A stretch of 64,000 bases of DNA from Rhodococcus sp. B7740 (GCF_000954115.1 NZ_CP010797.1:4960001-5024000), one strand, 5' to 3'. Shown: positions 15,954 through 27,027, counted from the stretch's first letter. Translations and numbers: made by a program. Notes: generated from the letters alone by a model not told the origin.

Positions 15954-18080
15954 ATGACTGCCCAACTCGACCGACCGGCCGCGATGCCTCCGTCGCACGC
16001 CCGCCAGCCGTCCTGGCAGGACAGGTGGTGGTATCGCCGCCGGCACCTGCTCGGGCTGCTGGTTCTGCTCGCGGCCACGGCAACGCTGTACCTGTGGAAC
16101 CTGACGGCAAGTGGCTACGCGAACACCTTCTACGCCGCTGCGGTGCAGGCAGGAACCAAGGACTGGACGGCGTGGTTCTTCGGATCGCTCGATTCCGAGA
16201 ACTTCATCACCGTGGACAAGCCGCCGGCCGCACTGTGGGTGATGGGACTGTCGGCTCGGGTCTTCGGATTCTCGAGCTTCAGCCTGCTTCTTCCCCAGGC
16301 GCTGATGGGTGTTGCCTCGGTGGCGACGGTGTATGCCGCGGTCAAACGCGTCGCGAACCCCACGGCTGGTTTGCTCGCCGGCTTCGCCTTGGCGTCTGTT
16401 CCTGCGGCGGCGTTGATGTTCGACTTCGACAACCCCGACGCGCTGCTCGTCCTTCTCATGACACTCGGCGGCTACTTCGTCGTGCGGTCTCTGCAGACTT
16501 CGGCCGGGCGTCGGGCTGCGATGTGGCTCGCGTTGGCCGGTGTGGCGCTCGGGTTCGCGTTCCTCACCAAGATGTTGCAGGGATTGTTGGTGCTGCCCGC
16601 GTTCGGGTTCACGTATCTCGTTGCGGGACAACCGCAGTTGCGGGCCCGGTTGCTGCATCTCGTCGGCGCGTTCGCAGCGCTGATCGTCGCTGCGGGGTGG
16701 TGGGTGTTGACGGTTCAGTTGTGGCCGGAGAGTGCCCGACCGTACATCGGTGGATCCACCGACAACACCGTGATGGATCTGGTGCTCGGGTACAACGGGC
16801 TTGGCCGAATTTTCGGTAACACCGGCGGTGGCGGGATGGAGGCTCCGGCCGGAATGAGTGCCGGGGCAGCCGGGTCCAGCTTCGGCGGCTCGACCGGTCT
16901 GGACCGACTGTTCGGCAGCGAGATGGGAATCCAGATCTCCTGGCTCATCCCGGCGGCCCTGGTGGCGCTGGTCTTCGGGTTGATCGCTCGTGGCCGAGCG
17001 CCACGTACCGACCTTCTCCGTGCCTCGCTGATTCTGTGGGGCGGCTGGTTCCTGGTGACAGCGCTGATCTTCAGCTACATGTCCGGAACGATCCACCCGT
17101 ACTACACCGTCGCGCTCGCCCCTGCACTCGCGGGCATGATCGGAACCGGCGGCTACGCGCTGTGGCTTCGACGCGAATCGATATGGGGCAGAGCCGGTAT
17201 GGCCACCATGATGGTTGCGGCCGGTGCCTGGAGCTGGGTGTTGTTGCACCGCAACGCGGACTGGCTGCCGGCACTGAAATGGATCCTGTTGGTGGGAACA
17301 ATCGTCGCTGCTGTGATGATTCTGTTCGCCGGGCGGTACCGAAAGCTCACCGCCGCTGCGTTGATCCTCGGAGCCGTGGCCGGTCTCGGCGGCGGCGCGT
17401 CGTATGCCATCGCTACGACGACGAACGCGCACAGTGGTTCCATCCCCACTGCAGGTCCGACCGGTGCAGTCAGCGACGGAGGCCTGGGTGGAATGCCGGG
17501 CGGCGGTATGCCTGGTGGTGGAATGCCGAGTGGTGGAATGCCGACGGGAGCGATGCCGGGTGATGCTGCTCCGAATGATGCTGTGCTGAATGATGCTGTG
17601 CCGAATGATGCTGTGCTGGAAGGTGATGCGGCCATGGCTGCCGATGCGGCCGATCTTCCGGCAGGCTTCGGCACCGGTGACGGCGGCACAGGCGGCATGC
17701 CCAGCATGGGTGGCATGGGCGGTGAGACCGACGAGGAGTTGACGGCTCTGCTCGAATCCACGACCACGAGGTGGTCCGCTGCGGTGAACGGTTCGATGTC
17801 CGCAGCCGGATACGAGTTGTCGTCCGATACGGCCGTCATGGCCATCGGCGGGTGGAGTGGTGATCCTGCGCCGTCGCTCGACGAGTTCATCGAGTACGTC
17901 TCCAACCACGAGGTGACGTACTACGTGTCCGGAGGAATGGGTGGCGGTATGGCTCGTGGAGGAATGGGCGGCGACTCGGAGAGTACGTCCTCACAGATCC
18001 AGGAGTGGGTCGAGGCGAACTTCACGGCGACCACGGTCGGCAGCGCGACGGTGTACGACCTGAGTACCTACGCAGGCTGA
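15954..18080 (+). CDS. GT39-family glycosyltransferase (ArnT/PMT-like mannosyltransferase)
   Basis: Protein of 708 residues with about 11-12 membrane helices in the first 460 residues. The first extracellular loop holds DSENFITVDKPP, the acidic loop typical of ArnT/PMT enzymes that transfer a sugar from a polyprenyl-phosphate donor. Helix-loop elements FDFDNPDALLVLLM and YMSGTIHPYYTVALAPAL also match the YkcB-like group. After the helices comes a Gly/Met/Pro-rich stretch (GGMPGGG repeats), four PNDAV-like repeats, and an exported domain of about 150 residues ending at SATVYDLS. It lies about 100 bases after the sortase gene. Mannosylation of the neighbouring Thr-rich adhesin is a reasonable but unproven role; wall glycan modification is the alternative. 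Confidence 0.8.
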   Translation: MTAQLDRPAAMPPSHARQPSWQDRWWYRRRHLLGLLVLLAATATLYLWNLTASGYANTFYAAAVQAGTKDWTAWFFGSLDSENFITVDKPPAALWVMGLSARVFGFSSFSLLLPQALMGVASVATVYAAVKRVANPTAGLLAGFALASVPAAALMFDFDNPDALLVLLMTLGGYFVVRSLQTSAGRRAAMWLALAGVALGFAFLTKMLQGLLVLPAFGFTYLVAGQPQLRARLLHLVGAFAALIVAAGWWVLTVQLWPESARPYIGGSTDNTVMDLVLGYNGLGRIFGNTGGGGMEAPAGMSAGAAGSSFGGSTGLDRLFGSEMGIQISWLIPAALVALVFGLIARGRAPRTDLLRASLILWGGWFLVTALIFSYMSGTIHPYYTVALAPALAGMIGTGGYALWLRRESIWGRAGMATMMVAAGAWSWVLLHRNADWLPALKWILLVGTIVAAVMILFAGRYRKLTAAALILGAVAGLGGGASYAIATTTNAHSGSIPTAGPTGAVSDGGLGGMPGGGMPGGGMPSGGMPTGAMPGDAAPNDAVLNDAVPNDAVLEGDAAMAADAADLPAGFGTGDGGTGGMPSMGGMGGETDEELTALLESTTTRWSAAVNGSMSAAGYELSSDTAVMAIGGWSGDPAPSLDEFIEYVSNHEVTYYVSGGMGGGMARGGMGGDSESTSSQIQEWVEANFTATTVGSATVYDLSTYAG

Positions 18081-18105
18081 CACCCACGAACGACTACGCA
18101 CTGTT

Positions 18106-18139
18106 GTTCCGCCGCAGACGTATTCGACTGCGGCGGAAC
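18106..18139. terminator. Hairpin between convergent genes
   Basis: A perfect 12-bp inverted repeat, GTTCCGCCGCAG (18106-18117) and CTGCGGCGGAAC (18128-18139), with a 10-base loop, lies between the ends of the GT39 and 13E12 genes. There is no T-tract on the plus side, so it may act as a bidirectional terminator of the actinobacterial type. Confidence 0.75.
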
Positions 18140-18163
18140 ACCTGTGTGCACTCCCGGGTCCGG

Positions 18164-20041
<1,878 letters not shown>

Positions 20042-20078
20042 TGTGTCATCGCCCCCCGGCAGATGGTCCAACAAAAAG

Positions 20079-20122
20079 TAGAACGTGTGTTCGATAGTAC
20101 GCCGCTGTGAAACGTGCGTCAA
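20079..20122 (-). promoter_or_regulatory. Promoter with overlapping LexA/SOS box for the 13E12 gene
   Basis: On the minus strand TTGACG (20122-20117) and TACTAT (20099-20094) are separated by exactly 17 bases, a near-consensus sigma-70-type promoter. Immediately downstream, 20094-20079 reads TCGAACACACGTTCTA, which matches the actinobacterial LexA palindrome TCGAAC-N4-GTTCGA at 11 of 12 positions. A repressor here would sit over the transcription start. The leader to the GTG start is about 45 bases. This supports DNA-damage induction of the gene. Confidence 0.8.
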
Positions 20123-20222
20123 CACCAATAGTGTTGTGGCGAAACAGGATCGAACTGTAAGTGCCTATACACCAACCCACCGACACGAAGTTTTGACCCT
20201 GATGCTGCGTCAGGGCGCGCGG

Positions 20223-20620
20223 TCACACGAGTGCGAAGCGCTCCAGGACCACCTGGGTGTCGTCGTTCACGGTGAAGTGTGGATCGCCCAGTTCCTCGCG
20301 GACATCCGCCGACTGCCAGAACTTCTCGTGCCCGACCCGCCACTGCGCGACGTCGACGTATCCTTCGCCCTCGTCGAGCGCGTGTTGCAGAGAAACATCG
20401 CTCAGCGCAACGACATCGACGCCCGTCGTCTCGATGACTCCGACCACGACACCGGCCGAATCCACCACCGCGCCGCGTTCGCCGACTCTCGGCAGCTCCT
20501 CGTCGGCGTACTGCACCACAGGCTTGCTGTGCTGGTCTTCTCGCCGGAAAGAACGGCCGCGACCAGGGCATCCCGCAGGGGGCCGGGATACGCGAATTCG
20601 ACAATCGGTAGATCGATCAC
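20223..20620 (-). pseudogene. ASCH-domain protein, broken by a one-base deletion
   Basis: The N-terminal part reads VIDLPIVEFAYPGPLRDAL then LSGEKTSTASL in one frame, and the rest reads VQYADEELPRVGERGAVVD to LERFALV in another. Joined, these give a complete ASCH-domain protein of about 133 residues (a PUA-like fold thought to bind RNA). Inserting one C near 20519, turning CTG-TGG-TGC into CTG-CTG-GTG, restores the usual SLLVQYADEELP. The break could be a real mutation or a sequencing error. The gene starts at GTG 20620, seven bases after the end of the lipoprotein gene at 20628, so it would be the second gene of a short minus-strand operon. Confidence 0.7.
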
Positions 20621-20627
20621 GCACCCA

Positions 20628-21695
20628 TCATATTTCGAGGTCGGCCCACACCAGTCGATGGTCCGAGGGATGCTCGGCCTGATTCGGCCAGTACACCTGC
20701 GAATCGATGACCGTCAGGTCGTCCGAGGGCAACACGTAGTCCACCCGCAGGTCACCCGGCGTCGGATCGGCGAAATCTGCTGTGTCCGTCCCATGTTCGG
20801 CCGACGTGGGTGCCGGATCCTGAACCCGCGGAAGGTCGAGAACCTGCGCGATGGCACCGGCAACCGAATCACCGTCGACCGGATCGCTGTTCTGATCACC
20901 CAGCATGACGAACGACGCACCGTCCTCGAGCCCACCGCGCACACCGTTGTCGTCGTAGAGGTAGTCCGCGCCCGAGATGTAGTCGGCACTGAGCCTGATC
21001 TCGTCGTGGTTGCGCTTGCCGTTGCGGTCCTCGGGTCCGTCGAAGGACGGGGGAGTGGGGTGCGACGCCAGCACGTGCAGCGTCTTCCCGTTCACGTCGA
21101 TCGGCACGTCCCAGTGCGATTTGCTGGACAGTCGAAGCCGGTCGGACACGTCCCCGTAGTAGTCGCGCGGCAACAGCGAATCCGGCATGTCCTTCCACAA
21201 GAAATTCTGGAACGTGCGTACCGAATCGGTCGCGATCGGATATTTCGAGTACACGACCATCCCGTACTGGCCCGGGAACTGACCGAACCCCCAGGCGTCA
21301 CCCGGTCCGCCGAGTTCGCCGTCCCGGTCGAGGTCGAGCCCCGAATCGACGCCGGTGTTCACGGGCGCGGTGAAGGAGTGCGGGTACTGCCCGTCGAGAT
21401 AGTTGTCGTTGAACAAGGCCACTGCGTCGTCGACCGAATAGTCGAACTCGTTGACCAGCAACACATCCGGTGAGTTCGCGGCGATCACATCGGCTGCCGC
21501 GCGAGCCTGAGCGTTCTCGCCCTGCAGGTCGGTCATCAGCTGCCCGGCTGCGGATCGATTGAGGCTGGCGTTGAACGTCGCCACCCGGATGCTCGACGGT
21601 TCGTCGGTGGCGGTGTCCGCAGAGGAGCAACCGGCAGCCATGAAGGTCAGGGTAACGGCGACGGCCGCGAGTCTCGACATTTTCACGTTCCGCAC
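20628..21695 (-). CDS. Endonuclease/exonuclease/phosphatase-fold lipoprotein
   Basis: Protein of 355 residues with a lipoprotein signal (LTFMAAGCSS, cysteine near residue 23) and an exported EEP domain. Landmarks are RVATFNASLNR at the domain start, the metal ligand in LLVNEFDY, GMVVYSKYPI, LHVLASHPTPPSFDGP, a GDQNSDP motif and the terminal EHPSDHRLVWADL with the catalytic Asp-His pair. Such proteins hydrolyse phosphodiesters in nucleic acids or lipids; this one acts outside the membrane and the substrate is unknown. The start is GTG 21695, with ATG 21680 as an alternative. It is divergent from the acyl-CoA operon, sharing the regulatory gap that holds an 18-bp palindrome. Confidence 0.8.
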   Translation of the reverse strand: MRNVKMSRLAAVAVTLTFMAAGCSSADTATDEPSSIRVATFNASLNRSAAGQLMTDLQGENAQARAAADVIAANSPDVLLVNEFDYSVDDAVALFNDNYLDGQYPHSFTAPVNTGVDSGLDLDRDGELGGPGDAWGFGQFPGQYGMVVYSKYPIATDSVRTFQNFLWKDMPDSLLPRDYYGDVSDRLRLSSKSHWDVPIDVNGKTLHVLASHPTPPSFDGPEDRNGKRNHDEIRLSADYISGADYLYDDNGVRGGLEDGASFVMLGDQNSDPVDGDSVAGAIAQVLDLPRVQDPAPTSAEHGTDTADFADPTPGDLRVDYVLPSDDLTVIDSQVYWPNQAEHPSDHRLVWADLEI

Positions 21696-21733
21696 CGTAG
21701 AGACGGCAAGCGAACGTAAGGTTACGAATTAAC

Positions 21734-21751
21734 AAGCAAGCGTGCTTGCTT
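21734..21751. promoter_or_regulatory. 18-bp palindrome between divergent genes, probable TetR operator
   Basis: AAGCAAGC-GT-GCTTGCTT is a perfect inverted repeat with 8-base arms, 30 bases before the first gene of the acyl-CoA operon and 38-53 bases before the divergent lipoprotein gene. It is followed by a T-run and could be mistaken for a terminator, but both flanking genes point away from it, so it cannot end either transcript. The operon closes with its own TetR gene (30957-31586), the natural candidate to bind here. Confidence 0.6.
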
Positions 21752-21780
21752 TTTTCAGGACCTCCTGTGAAGCTGGGCTC

Positions 21781-22592
21781 ATGGCAGACCTCGACCCTCT
21801 CGTCGACGACCTACGCGCCGAGGGCAACGACCTCGACGCACTCGTGGCCGAACTGACTCCGGAGCAATGGGCGGCACCGACACCGGCCGCGGGCTGGACC
21901 GTCGCGCATCAGATCGCACATCTTTCCTGGACCGATCACGTCGCGGAGCGAACTACGTCCGCAGCGTCCGGCGATATCGAGGCCAAGGAGGAGTTCGCTC
22001 TCACCCTGAAGAAGGCATGGGAGAACCCCACCGGCTTCGTCGACGAGGCCGCCGAGGAAGAATCTCGTAACCCGAACCTGCTGAGCGAATGGCGAACCCG
22101 ACGCCACGCGATGACCGATGCTCTCGTGCAGGTGCCGTCGGGGACCAAGATCGACTGGTTCGGCCCCCGATGAGCGCCGCGTCGATGGCCACAGCCCGGT
22201 TGATGGAGACCTGGGCGCACGGTCAGGATGTCGCCGACGCACTGGGCGTCACCCGCGTCGCCACCGACAGAATTCGCGGCGTCGCGCACATCGGCGTCCG
22301 CACAAGGGATTTCGCCTACGCCGTCAACGATCAGGCTCCGCCCACCGAACCGTTTCGCATCGAGCTCACCGCACCGTCGGGTGAGCTCTGGACGTGGGGG
22401 CCCGAGAACGCTGCCCAACGCGTGAGCGGACCGGCCCTCGACTTCTGCCTCCTCGTCACCCAGCGCGCCCACCGCGACGACCTCGACATCCGCGCCGAGG
22501 GAACCGACGCCGCGCACTGGATCACCATCGCCCAAGCCTTCGCAGGCCCTCCCGGGGCCGGACGGCCACAGTCAGGACGAGAGACAGCATGA
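21781..22592 (+). pseudogene. TIGR03084-family metal-binding protein, broken by a one-base deletion
   Basis: The first 129 codons (MADLDPLVDDLRAEGNDLD to GTKIDWFGP) and the following frame ([19 protein letters not shown] to [10 protein letters not shown]) are the two halves of a TIGR03084 protein, a DinB/maleylpyruvate isomerase-like fold with the metal-site helix TVAHQIAHLSW and the HGQD motif. In the intact family the junction reads WFGPPMSAAS. Here a run of five C at 22166-22170 replaces an expected six, giving a premature TGA at 22171-22173. The end of the second half overlaps the next ATG (ATGA), so this was the first gene of the acyl-CoA operon. Homopolymer sequencing error is a real alternative to mutation. 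Confidence 0.75.
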
Positions 22593-24283
22593 CCGTACGA
22601 ATCGGCAACTGTTCGGGCTTCTATGGAGACCGGCTGTCCGCGATGCGCGAGATGCTCGAGGGCGGCGAACTCGATTACCTCACGGGCGACTACCTCGCCG
22701 AGCTGACGATGCTCATCCTCGGCCGCGATCGGATGAAGGACGCGACCCGGGGCTACGCCAAAACCTTTCTGCGCCAAGCAGAGGACTGCCTCGGATTGGC
22801 ACTGGACAAGGGTGTCAAGATCGTTGCCAACGCAGGCGGACTCAACCCCCGCGGCCTGGCCGAGGCACTGGAGAAGCTGGACTCCGGCGCGAAGATCGCC
22901 TACGTCGACGGCGACGACCTCCTCGGCAGAGCGGCCGAACTCGGCCTCGGCAGCCCGCTGACCGCAAATGCCTACCTCGGCGCGTGGGGCATCGTGGAAT
23001 GCCTCAACTCCGGGGCGGACGTCGTCGTCACCGGGCGCGTCACCGACGCCAGTGTCATCGTCGGACCTGCGGCGGCTCACTTCGGCTGGACTGCAACCGA
23101 TTACGACGCATTGGCCGGGGCCGTCGTCGCCGGGCACGTCATCGAATGCGGAACACAGGCGACGGGCGGCAACTACTCCTTCTTCACCGAGATCGCCGAC
23201 ATGTCCCGTCCCGGCTTCCCCATCGCGGAGATCGAGTCCGACGGATCGTCCGTCATCACCAAGCACGAGGGCACGGGCGGTGCTGTCAGCGTCGGCACCG
23301 TGACTGCCCAGTTGCTGTACGAAATCACCGGCGGCCGCTACGCGAACCCTGACGTCACCGCACGGATCGACTCAGCGATCCTGACGCAGGAATCCAGCGA
23401 TCGGGTGTCCATCACCGGTGTGACCGGCGAAGCGCCGCCGCCCACCTACAAGGTCTCGCTCAATGCGCTCGGCGGCTTCCGCAACGAATTCACCATGGTG
23501 CTCACCGGACTGGACATCGAAGCCAAAGCCGCACTGGCACAGCGTCAGTTCGAGTCCTGGCTCACGGCGCGGCCGACCGAGCTGGACTGGACGCTCGTAC
23601 GCACCGACAAGCCCGATGCCGAGACGGAGGAGACGGCCAGTGCTCTGCTGCGCTGCGTCGCCCGCGACAGCAACCCCGACGCCGTCGGACGTCAGTTCTC
23701 CGCGGTGGCAGTCGAACTCGCACTGGCGAGCTATCCGGGGTTCTCGGTCACCGCGCCACCCGGGAACGGAGCCCCGTACGGAGTCTTCACCGCAGGCTTC
23801 GTCGACGCAGCCGAGGTACCGCACGTCGCGCACCTGGCCGACGGCACCGAGCGCGCCGTCGCACCGTCGACCGAGACGCGGGCACTCGAGCCCCTCACAG
23901 AACCGGCGCTACCGGCACCGCGACCGGACGAGGCGACCATCCGGCTCCCACTCGGCACCATCGCCGCGGCCCGAAGCGGAGACAAGGGCGGCAACGCCAA
24001 CGTCGGAGTCTGGGTGCGCACCGACGACGAATTCGTCTGGCTCGTCCATGCACTGACGGTCGAGACCCTGAAGCAGATGCTTCCCGAGGCAGAACCGCTC
24101 ACCGTCACCCGGCACGTACTGCCGAATCTGCGGGCCGTCAACTTCGTCATCGAGGGCATCCTCGGACAGGGCGTGGCATCGCAGGCCCGATTCGATCCAC
24201 AGGCCAAGGGACTGGGCGAGTGGCTGCGGTCGCGGTACATCGACATCCCCGAAACCCTGGCATTCAAAGGAGACTTCACATGA
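22589..24283 (+). CDS. AtuA-like acyclic terpene utilisation protein (DUF1446)
   Basis: Protein of 564 residues starting at ATG 22589, which overlaps the preceding stop. It has the DUF1446 start [17 protein letters not shown], then [49 protein letters not shown] and [14 protein letters not shown], and a C-terminal AtuA-like domain with [17 protein letters not shown]. AtuA is the first gene of the citronellol/geraniol degradation cluster in Pseudomonas, but the biochemical role is unclear. Here it stands in an operon with two acyl-CoA dehydrogenases, a biotin-dependent carboxylase and an enoyl-CoA hydratase. The operon could serve leucine, branched acids or acyclic terpenes. Confidence 0.85.
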   Translation: MTVRIGNCSGFYGDRLSAMREMLEGGELDYLTGDYLAELTMLILGRDRMKDATRGYAKTFLRQAEDCLGLALDKGVKIVANAGGLNPRGLAEALEKLDSGAKIAYVDGDDLLGRAAELGLGSPLTANAYLGAWGIVECLNSGADVVVTGRVTDASVIVGPAAAHFGWTATDYDALAGAVVAGHVIECGTQATGGNYSFFTEIADMSRPGFPIAEIESDGSSVITKHEGTGGAVSVGTVTAQLLYEITGGRYANPDVTARIDSAILTQESSDRVSITGVTGEAPPPTYKVSLNALGGFRNEFTMVLTGLDIEAKAALAQRQFESWLTARPTELDWTLVRTDKPDAETEETASALLRCVARDSNPDAVGRQFSAVAVELALASYPGFSVTAPPGNGAPYGVFTAGFVDAAEVPHVAHLADGTERAVAPSTETRALEPLTEPALPAPRPDEATIRLPLGTIAAARSGDKGGNANVGVWVRTDDEFVWLVHALTVETLKQMLPEAEPLTVTRHVLPNLRAVNFVIEGILGQGVASQARFDPQAKGLGEWLRSRYIDIPETLAFKGDFT

Positions 24284-25428
24284 GTATCTGGACGACGCCG
24301 GAGCGTCAGCAGCTTCGAAAGACCGTCCGCAGTTTCGTCGAGCAGGACATCGCTCCGCACATGAACCAGTGGGAGGCCGACGGCGAGATACCGCGTGAGC
24401 TGCACAAGAAGGCGGCCGCTCTGGGGTTGATCGGCGCAGGTTTCCCCGAGGAGGTCGGCGGCGACGGTGGAGATCTGGCCGACGCAGTCGTGATCTGCGA
24501 GGAGATGCATCAGGCCGGAGCGTCGGGTGGCCTGTTCGCATCGTTGTTCACCAGCGGAATCGCGTTGCCGCACTTGGTTGCAGCGGGTGACGCCGATCAG
24601 ATCGAGAAGTGGGTGCGGCCCACGCTGGCGGGGGAGAAGATCGGCTCGCTCGCGATCACCGAGCCGGGTGGCGGCTCCGACGTCGGCCACCTCAGGACGA
24701 GGGCGGTCAAGGACGGCGAGCACTACGTCGTCAACGGATCCAAGACGTACATCACCTCGGGGTGCCGAGCAGACTTCGTCGTCACCGCGGTCCGCACCGG
24801 AGGGGACGGTGCAGCCGGTGTCTCGTTGCTCGTCATCGAGAAGGGCACACCCGGGTTCGAGGTCACCGGCAAGCTCGACAAGATGGGGTGGCGCGCATCG
24901 GACACCGCTGAGCTGTCGTTCGTCGACGCCCGTGTTCCCGTCGCCAACCTCGTCGGTGCCGAGAACAGTGGTTTCGCGCAGATCGCGCAGGCGTTTCTCA
25001 CCGAGCGCATTGCGCTCGCGGCCCAGGCCTACGCCAGCGCCCAGCGGTGTCTCGATCTGACGCTGCAGTGGGTTCGTGATCGCGAGACCTTCGGAAAGCC
25101 GCTCATCGCACGGCAATCGGTGCAGAACACCGTCACCGAGATGGCGCGCAAGATCGACATCGCACGTGTCTACACCCGATCCCTCGTCGAGCGGTCCCTG
25201 CAGGAGAACCAGGACTTCATCGCCGAGGTGTGCTTCGCGAAGAACACCGCCGTCGAGTCGGGAGAGTGGGTCGCCAATCAGGCAGTGCAGCTTTTCGGAG
25301 GGTTGGGCTACATGCGCGAGAGCGAGGTCGAGCGGCAGTACCGCGACATGCGCATCCTCGGCATCGGCGGCGGCACCACCGAGATTCTCACCGGGCTGGC
25401 AGCAAAACGATTGGGGTATCAGGCATGA
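24280..25428 (+). CDS. Acyl-CoA dehydrogenase
   Basis: Protein of 382 residues, normal for the family. AAAGGAG precedes the ATG at 24280, which overlaps the AtuA stop. FAD- and substrate-binding landmarks are LAITEPGGGSDVGHLRTRA and YITSGCRADFVV. The segment QLFGGLGYMRESEVERQYRDMRI near the C-terminus contains the usual glycine-rich turn and the region of the catalytic base, and IGGGTTEI closes the domain. It should oxidise an acyl-CoA to the 2-enoyl-CoA in front of the carboxylase step. The chain specificity cannot be read, but the pairing with a carboxylase suggests isovaleryl-CoA or citronellyl-CoA. Confidence 0.88.
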   Translation: MSIWTTPERQQLRKTVRSFVEQDIAPHMNQWEADGEIPRELHKKAAALGLIGAGFPEEVGGDGGDLADAVVICEEMHQAGASGGLFASLFTSGIALPHLVAAGDADQIEKWVRPTLAGEKIGSLAITEPGGGSDVGHLRTRAVKDGEHYVVNGSKTYITSGCRADFVVTAVRTGGDGAAGVSLLVIEKGTPGFEVTGKLDKMGWRASDTAELSFVDARVPVANLVGAENSGFAQIAQAFLTERIALAAQAYASAQRCLDLTLQWVRDRETFGKPLIARQSVQNTVTEMARKIDIARVYTRSLVERSLQENQDFIAEVCFAKNTAVESGEWVANQAVQLFGGLGYMRESEVERQYRDMRILGIGGGTTEILTGLAAKRLGYQA

Positions 25429-27023
25429 GCGTGCTGAAGTCCACGCTGGACACGGCCTCGGAGCAGTTCTCCGGGAATGTCGACGCGATGAACACCAAGC
25501 TCGACGAGATCGACGCCGAGCACTCGAAGGCTCTGCTCGGCGGCGGTGAGAAGTACATCGAGCGCCACAAGAAGCGTGGCAAGCTCCTCGCCCGCGAACG
25601 CATCGAGCTGCTGATCGACGAGGACTCGGCATTTCTCGAACTGTGCCCACTCGCGGCCTGGGGCAGCGACTTTCCCGTCGGAGCCAGCACCGTCATGGGC
25701 ATCGGCGTCGTCTGCGGGGTCGAGTGCCTCATCGTCGCCAACGATCCGACGGTCCGCGGCGGAGCCAGCAACCCGTGGACGCTGAAGAAGGGTTTCCGCG
25801 GCAACGACATCGCCACGCAGAACCGGCTCCCGGTGATCTCGTTGGTCGAATCCGGTGGAGCCGATCTACCGACGCAGAAGGAGGTGTTCATCCCCGGCGG
25901 TCGCATGTTCCGTGATCTGACGCAGCTCTCGGCGGCGGGCATCCCCACGATCGCGTTGGTGTTCGGTAACTCCACCGCAGGCGGGGCGTACATCCCCGGC
26001 ATGTCCGATCACGTCGTCATGGTCAAGGAACGTTCCAAGGTCTTCCTCGCCGGACCGCCGCTGGTGAAGATGGCCACCGGCGAGGACTCGGACGACGAGT
26101 CGCTCGGCGGGGCCGAGATGCACGCCCGAAAGTCCGGTCTCGCAGACTACTTCGCCGTCGACGAGCAGGACGCCATCCGCATCGGACGCAGCATCGTCTC
26201 CCGATTGAACTGGAAGAAGAAGGGCCCCGAGCCTCGCGCCGAGGTGATCGAGCCGTTGGCCGACCCCGAGGATCTGCTCGGCATCGTTCCCACGGATCTG
26301 AAGATCCCGTTCGACCCGCGCGAGGTCATCGCCCGCATCGTCGACGGTTCCGATTTCGACGAGTTCAAGCCCATGTACGGCGGATCGCTGGTCACCGGAT
26401 GGGCCGAGCTGCACGGATACCCGATCGGCATTCTGGCCAACGCCCGCGGTGTGCTCTTCAGTGAAGAATCGCAGAAGGCGACGCAGTTCATCCAGCTCGC
26501 GAACCGGTCGAACACCCCACTGCTGTTCCTGCACAACACCACCGGCTACATGGTCGGCAAGGAGTACGAGGAGGGCGGGATGATCAAGCACGGAGCGATG
26601 ATGATCAACGCCGTGTCCAACTCCACGGTGCCGCACATCTCCATTCTGCTCGGTGCGTCGTACGGTGCCGGTCACTACGGCATGTGCGGACGGGCATTCG
26701 ATCCGCGGTTCCTGTTCGCCTGGCCGTCGAGCAAATCGGCCGTCATGGGCGGCGCACAGCTCGCAGGTGTCATCTCGATTGTCGGACGCGCCGCCGCCGA
26801 GGCTCGCGGCCAAGCGTTCGATGCCGAGGCCGATGCCGGAATGCGCGCGATGATCGAAGGCCAGATCGAGGCCGAGTCGATGCCGATGTTCCTCTCCGGA
26901 CGCCTCTACGACGACGGCGTCATCGACCCCCGTGATACCCGCACGGTGGTGGGAATGTGCCTGTCGGCCATCGCCACCGCCCCGATCGAAGGCACCGCCA
27001 ACTTCGGTGTCTTCCGGATGTGA
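25425..27023 (+). CDS. Acyl-CoA carboxylase, carboxyltransferase (beta) subunit
   Basis: Protein of 532 residues, the size of methylcrotonyl- or geranyl-CoA carboxylase beta subunits. The N-half has RGKLLARERIELLID and VGIGVVCGVECLIVANDPT-type motifs. The C-half has LLFLHNTTGYMVGKEYE, the oxyanion region GASYGAGHYGMCGRAFDPRF and FAWPSSKSAVMGG. It transfers carboxyl from carboxybiotin, carried by the next protein, to an unsaturated acyl-CoA. The ATG overlaps the dehydrogenase stop (ATGA). It corresponds to the AccD1 type of mycobacteria. Geranyl-CoA versus methylcrotonyl-CoA cannot be decided by eye. Confidence 0.88.
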   Translation: MSVLKSTLDTASEQFSGNVDAMNTKLDEIDAEHSKALLGGGEKYIERHKKRGKLLARERIELLIDEDSAFLELCPLAAWGSDFPVGASTVMGIGVVCGVECLIVANDPTVRGGASNPWTLKKGFRGNDIATQNRLPVISLVESGGADLPTQKEVFIPGGRMFRDLTQLSAAGIPTIALVFGNSTAGGAYIPGMSDHVVMVKERSKVFLAGPPLVKMATGEDSDDESLGGAEMHARKSGLADYFAVDEQDAIRIGRSIVSRLNWKKKGPEPRAEVIEPLADPEDLLGIVPTDLKIPFDPREVIARIVDGSDFDEFKPMYGGSLVTGWAELHGYPIGILANARGVLFSEESQKATQFIQLANRSNTPLLFLHNTTGYMVGKEYEEGGMIKHGAMMINAVSNSTVPHISILLGASYGAGHYGMCGRAFDPRFLFAWPSSKSAVMGGAQLAGVISIVGRAAAEARGQAFDAEADAGMRAMIEGQIEAESMPMFLSGRLYDDGVIDPRDTRTVVGMCLSAIATAPIEGTANFGVFRM

Positions 27024-27027
27024 AGCC

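Noticed and set aside
14412-17909. Very long open frame on the minus strand
   Set aside because: It runs antisense to the stalk, sortase and GT39 genes, all of which have clear family motifs. Its sequence is Arg/His-rich low complexity, as expected from a high-GC shadow frame.
21734-21757. Intrinsic terminator
   Set aside because: The hairpin plus T-run lies between divergent genes, so no transcript ends there; it is treated as an operator.
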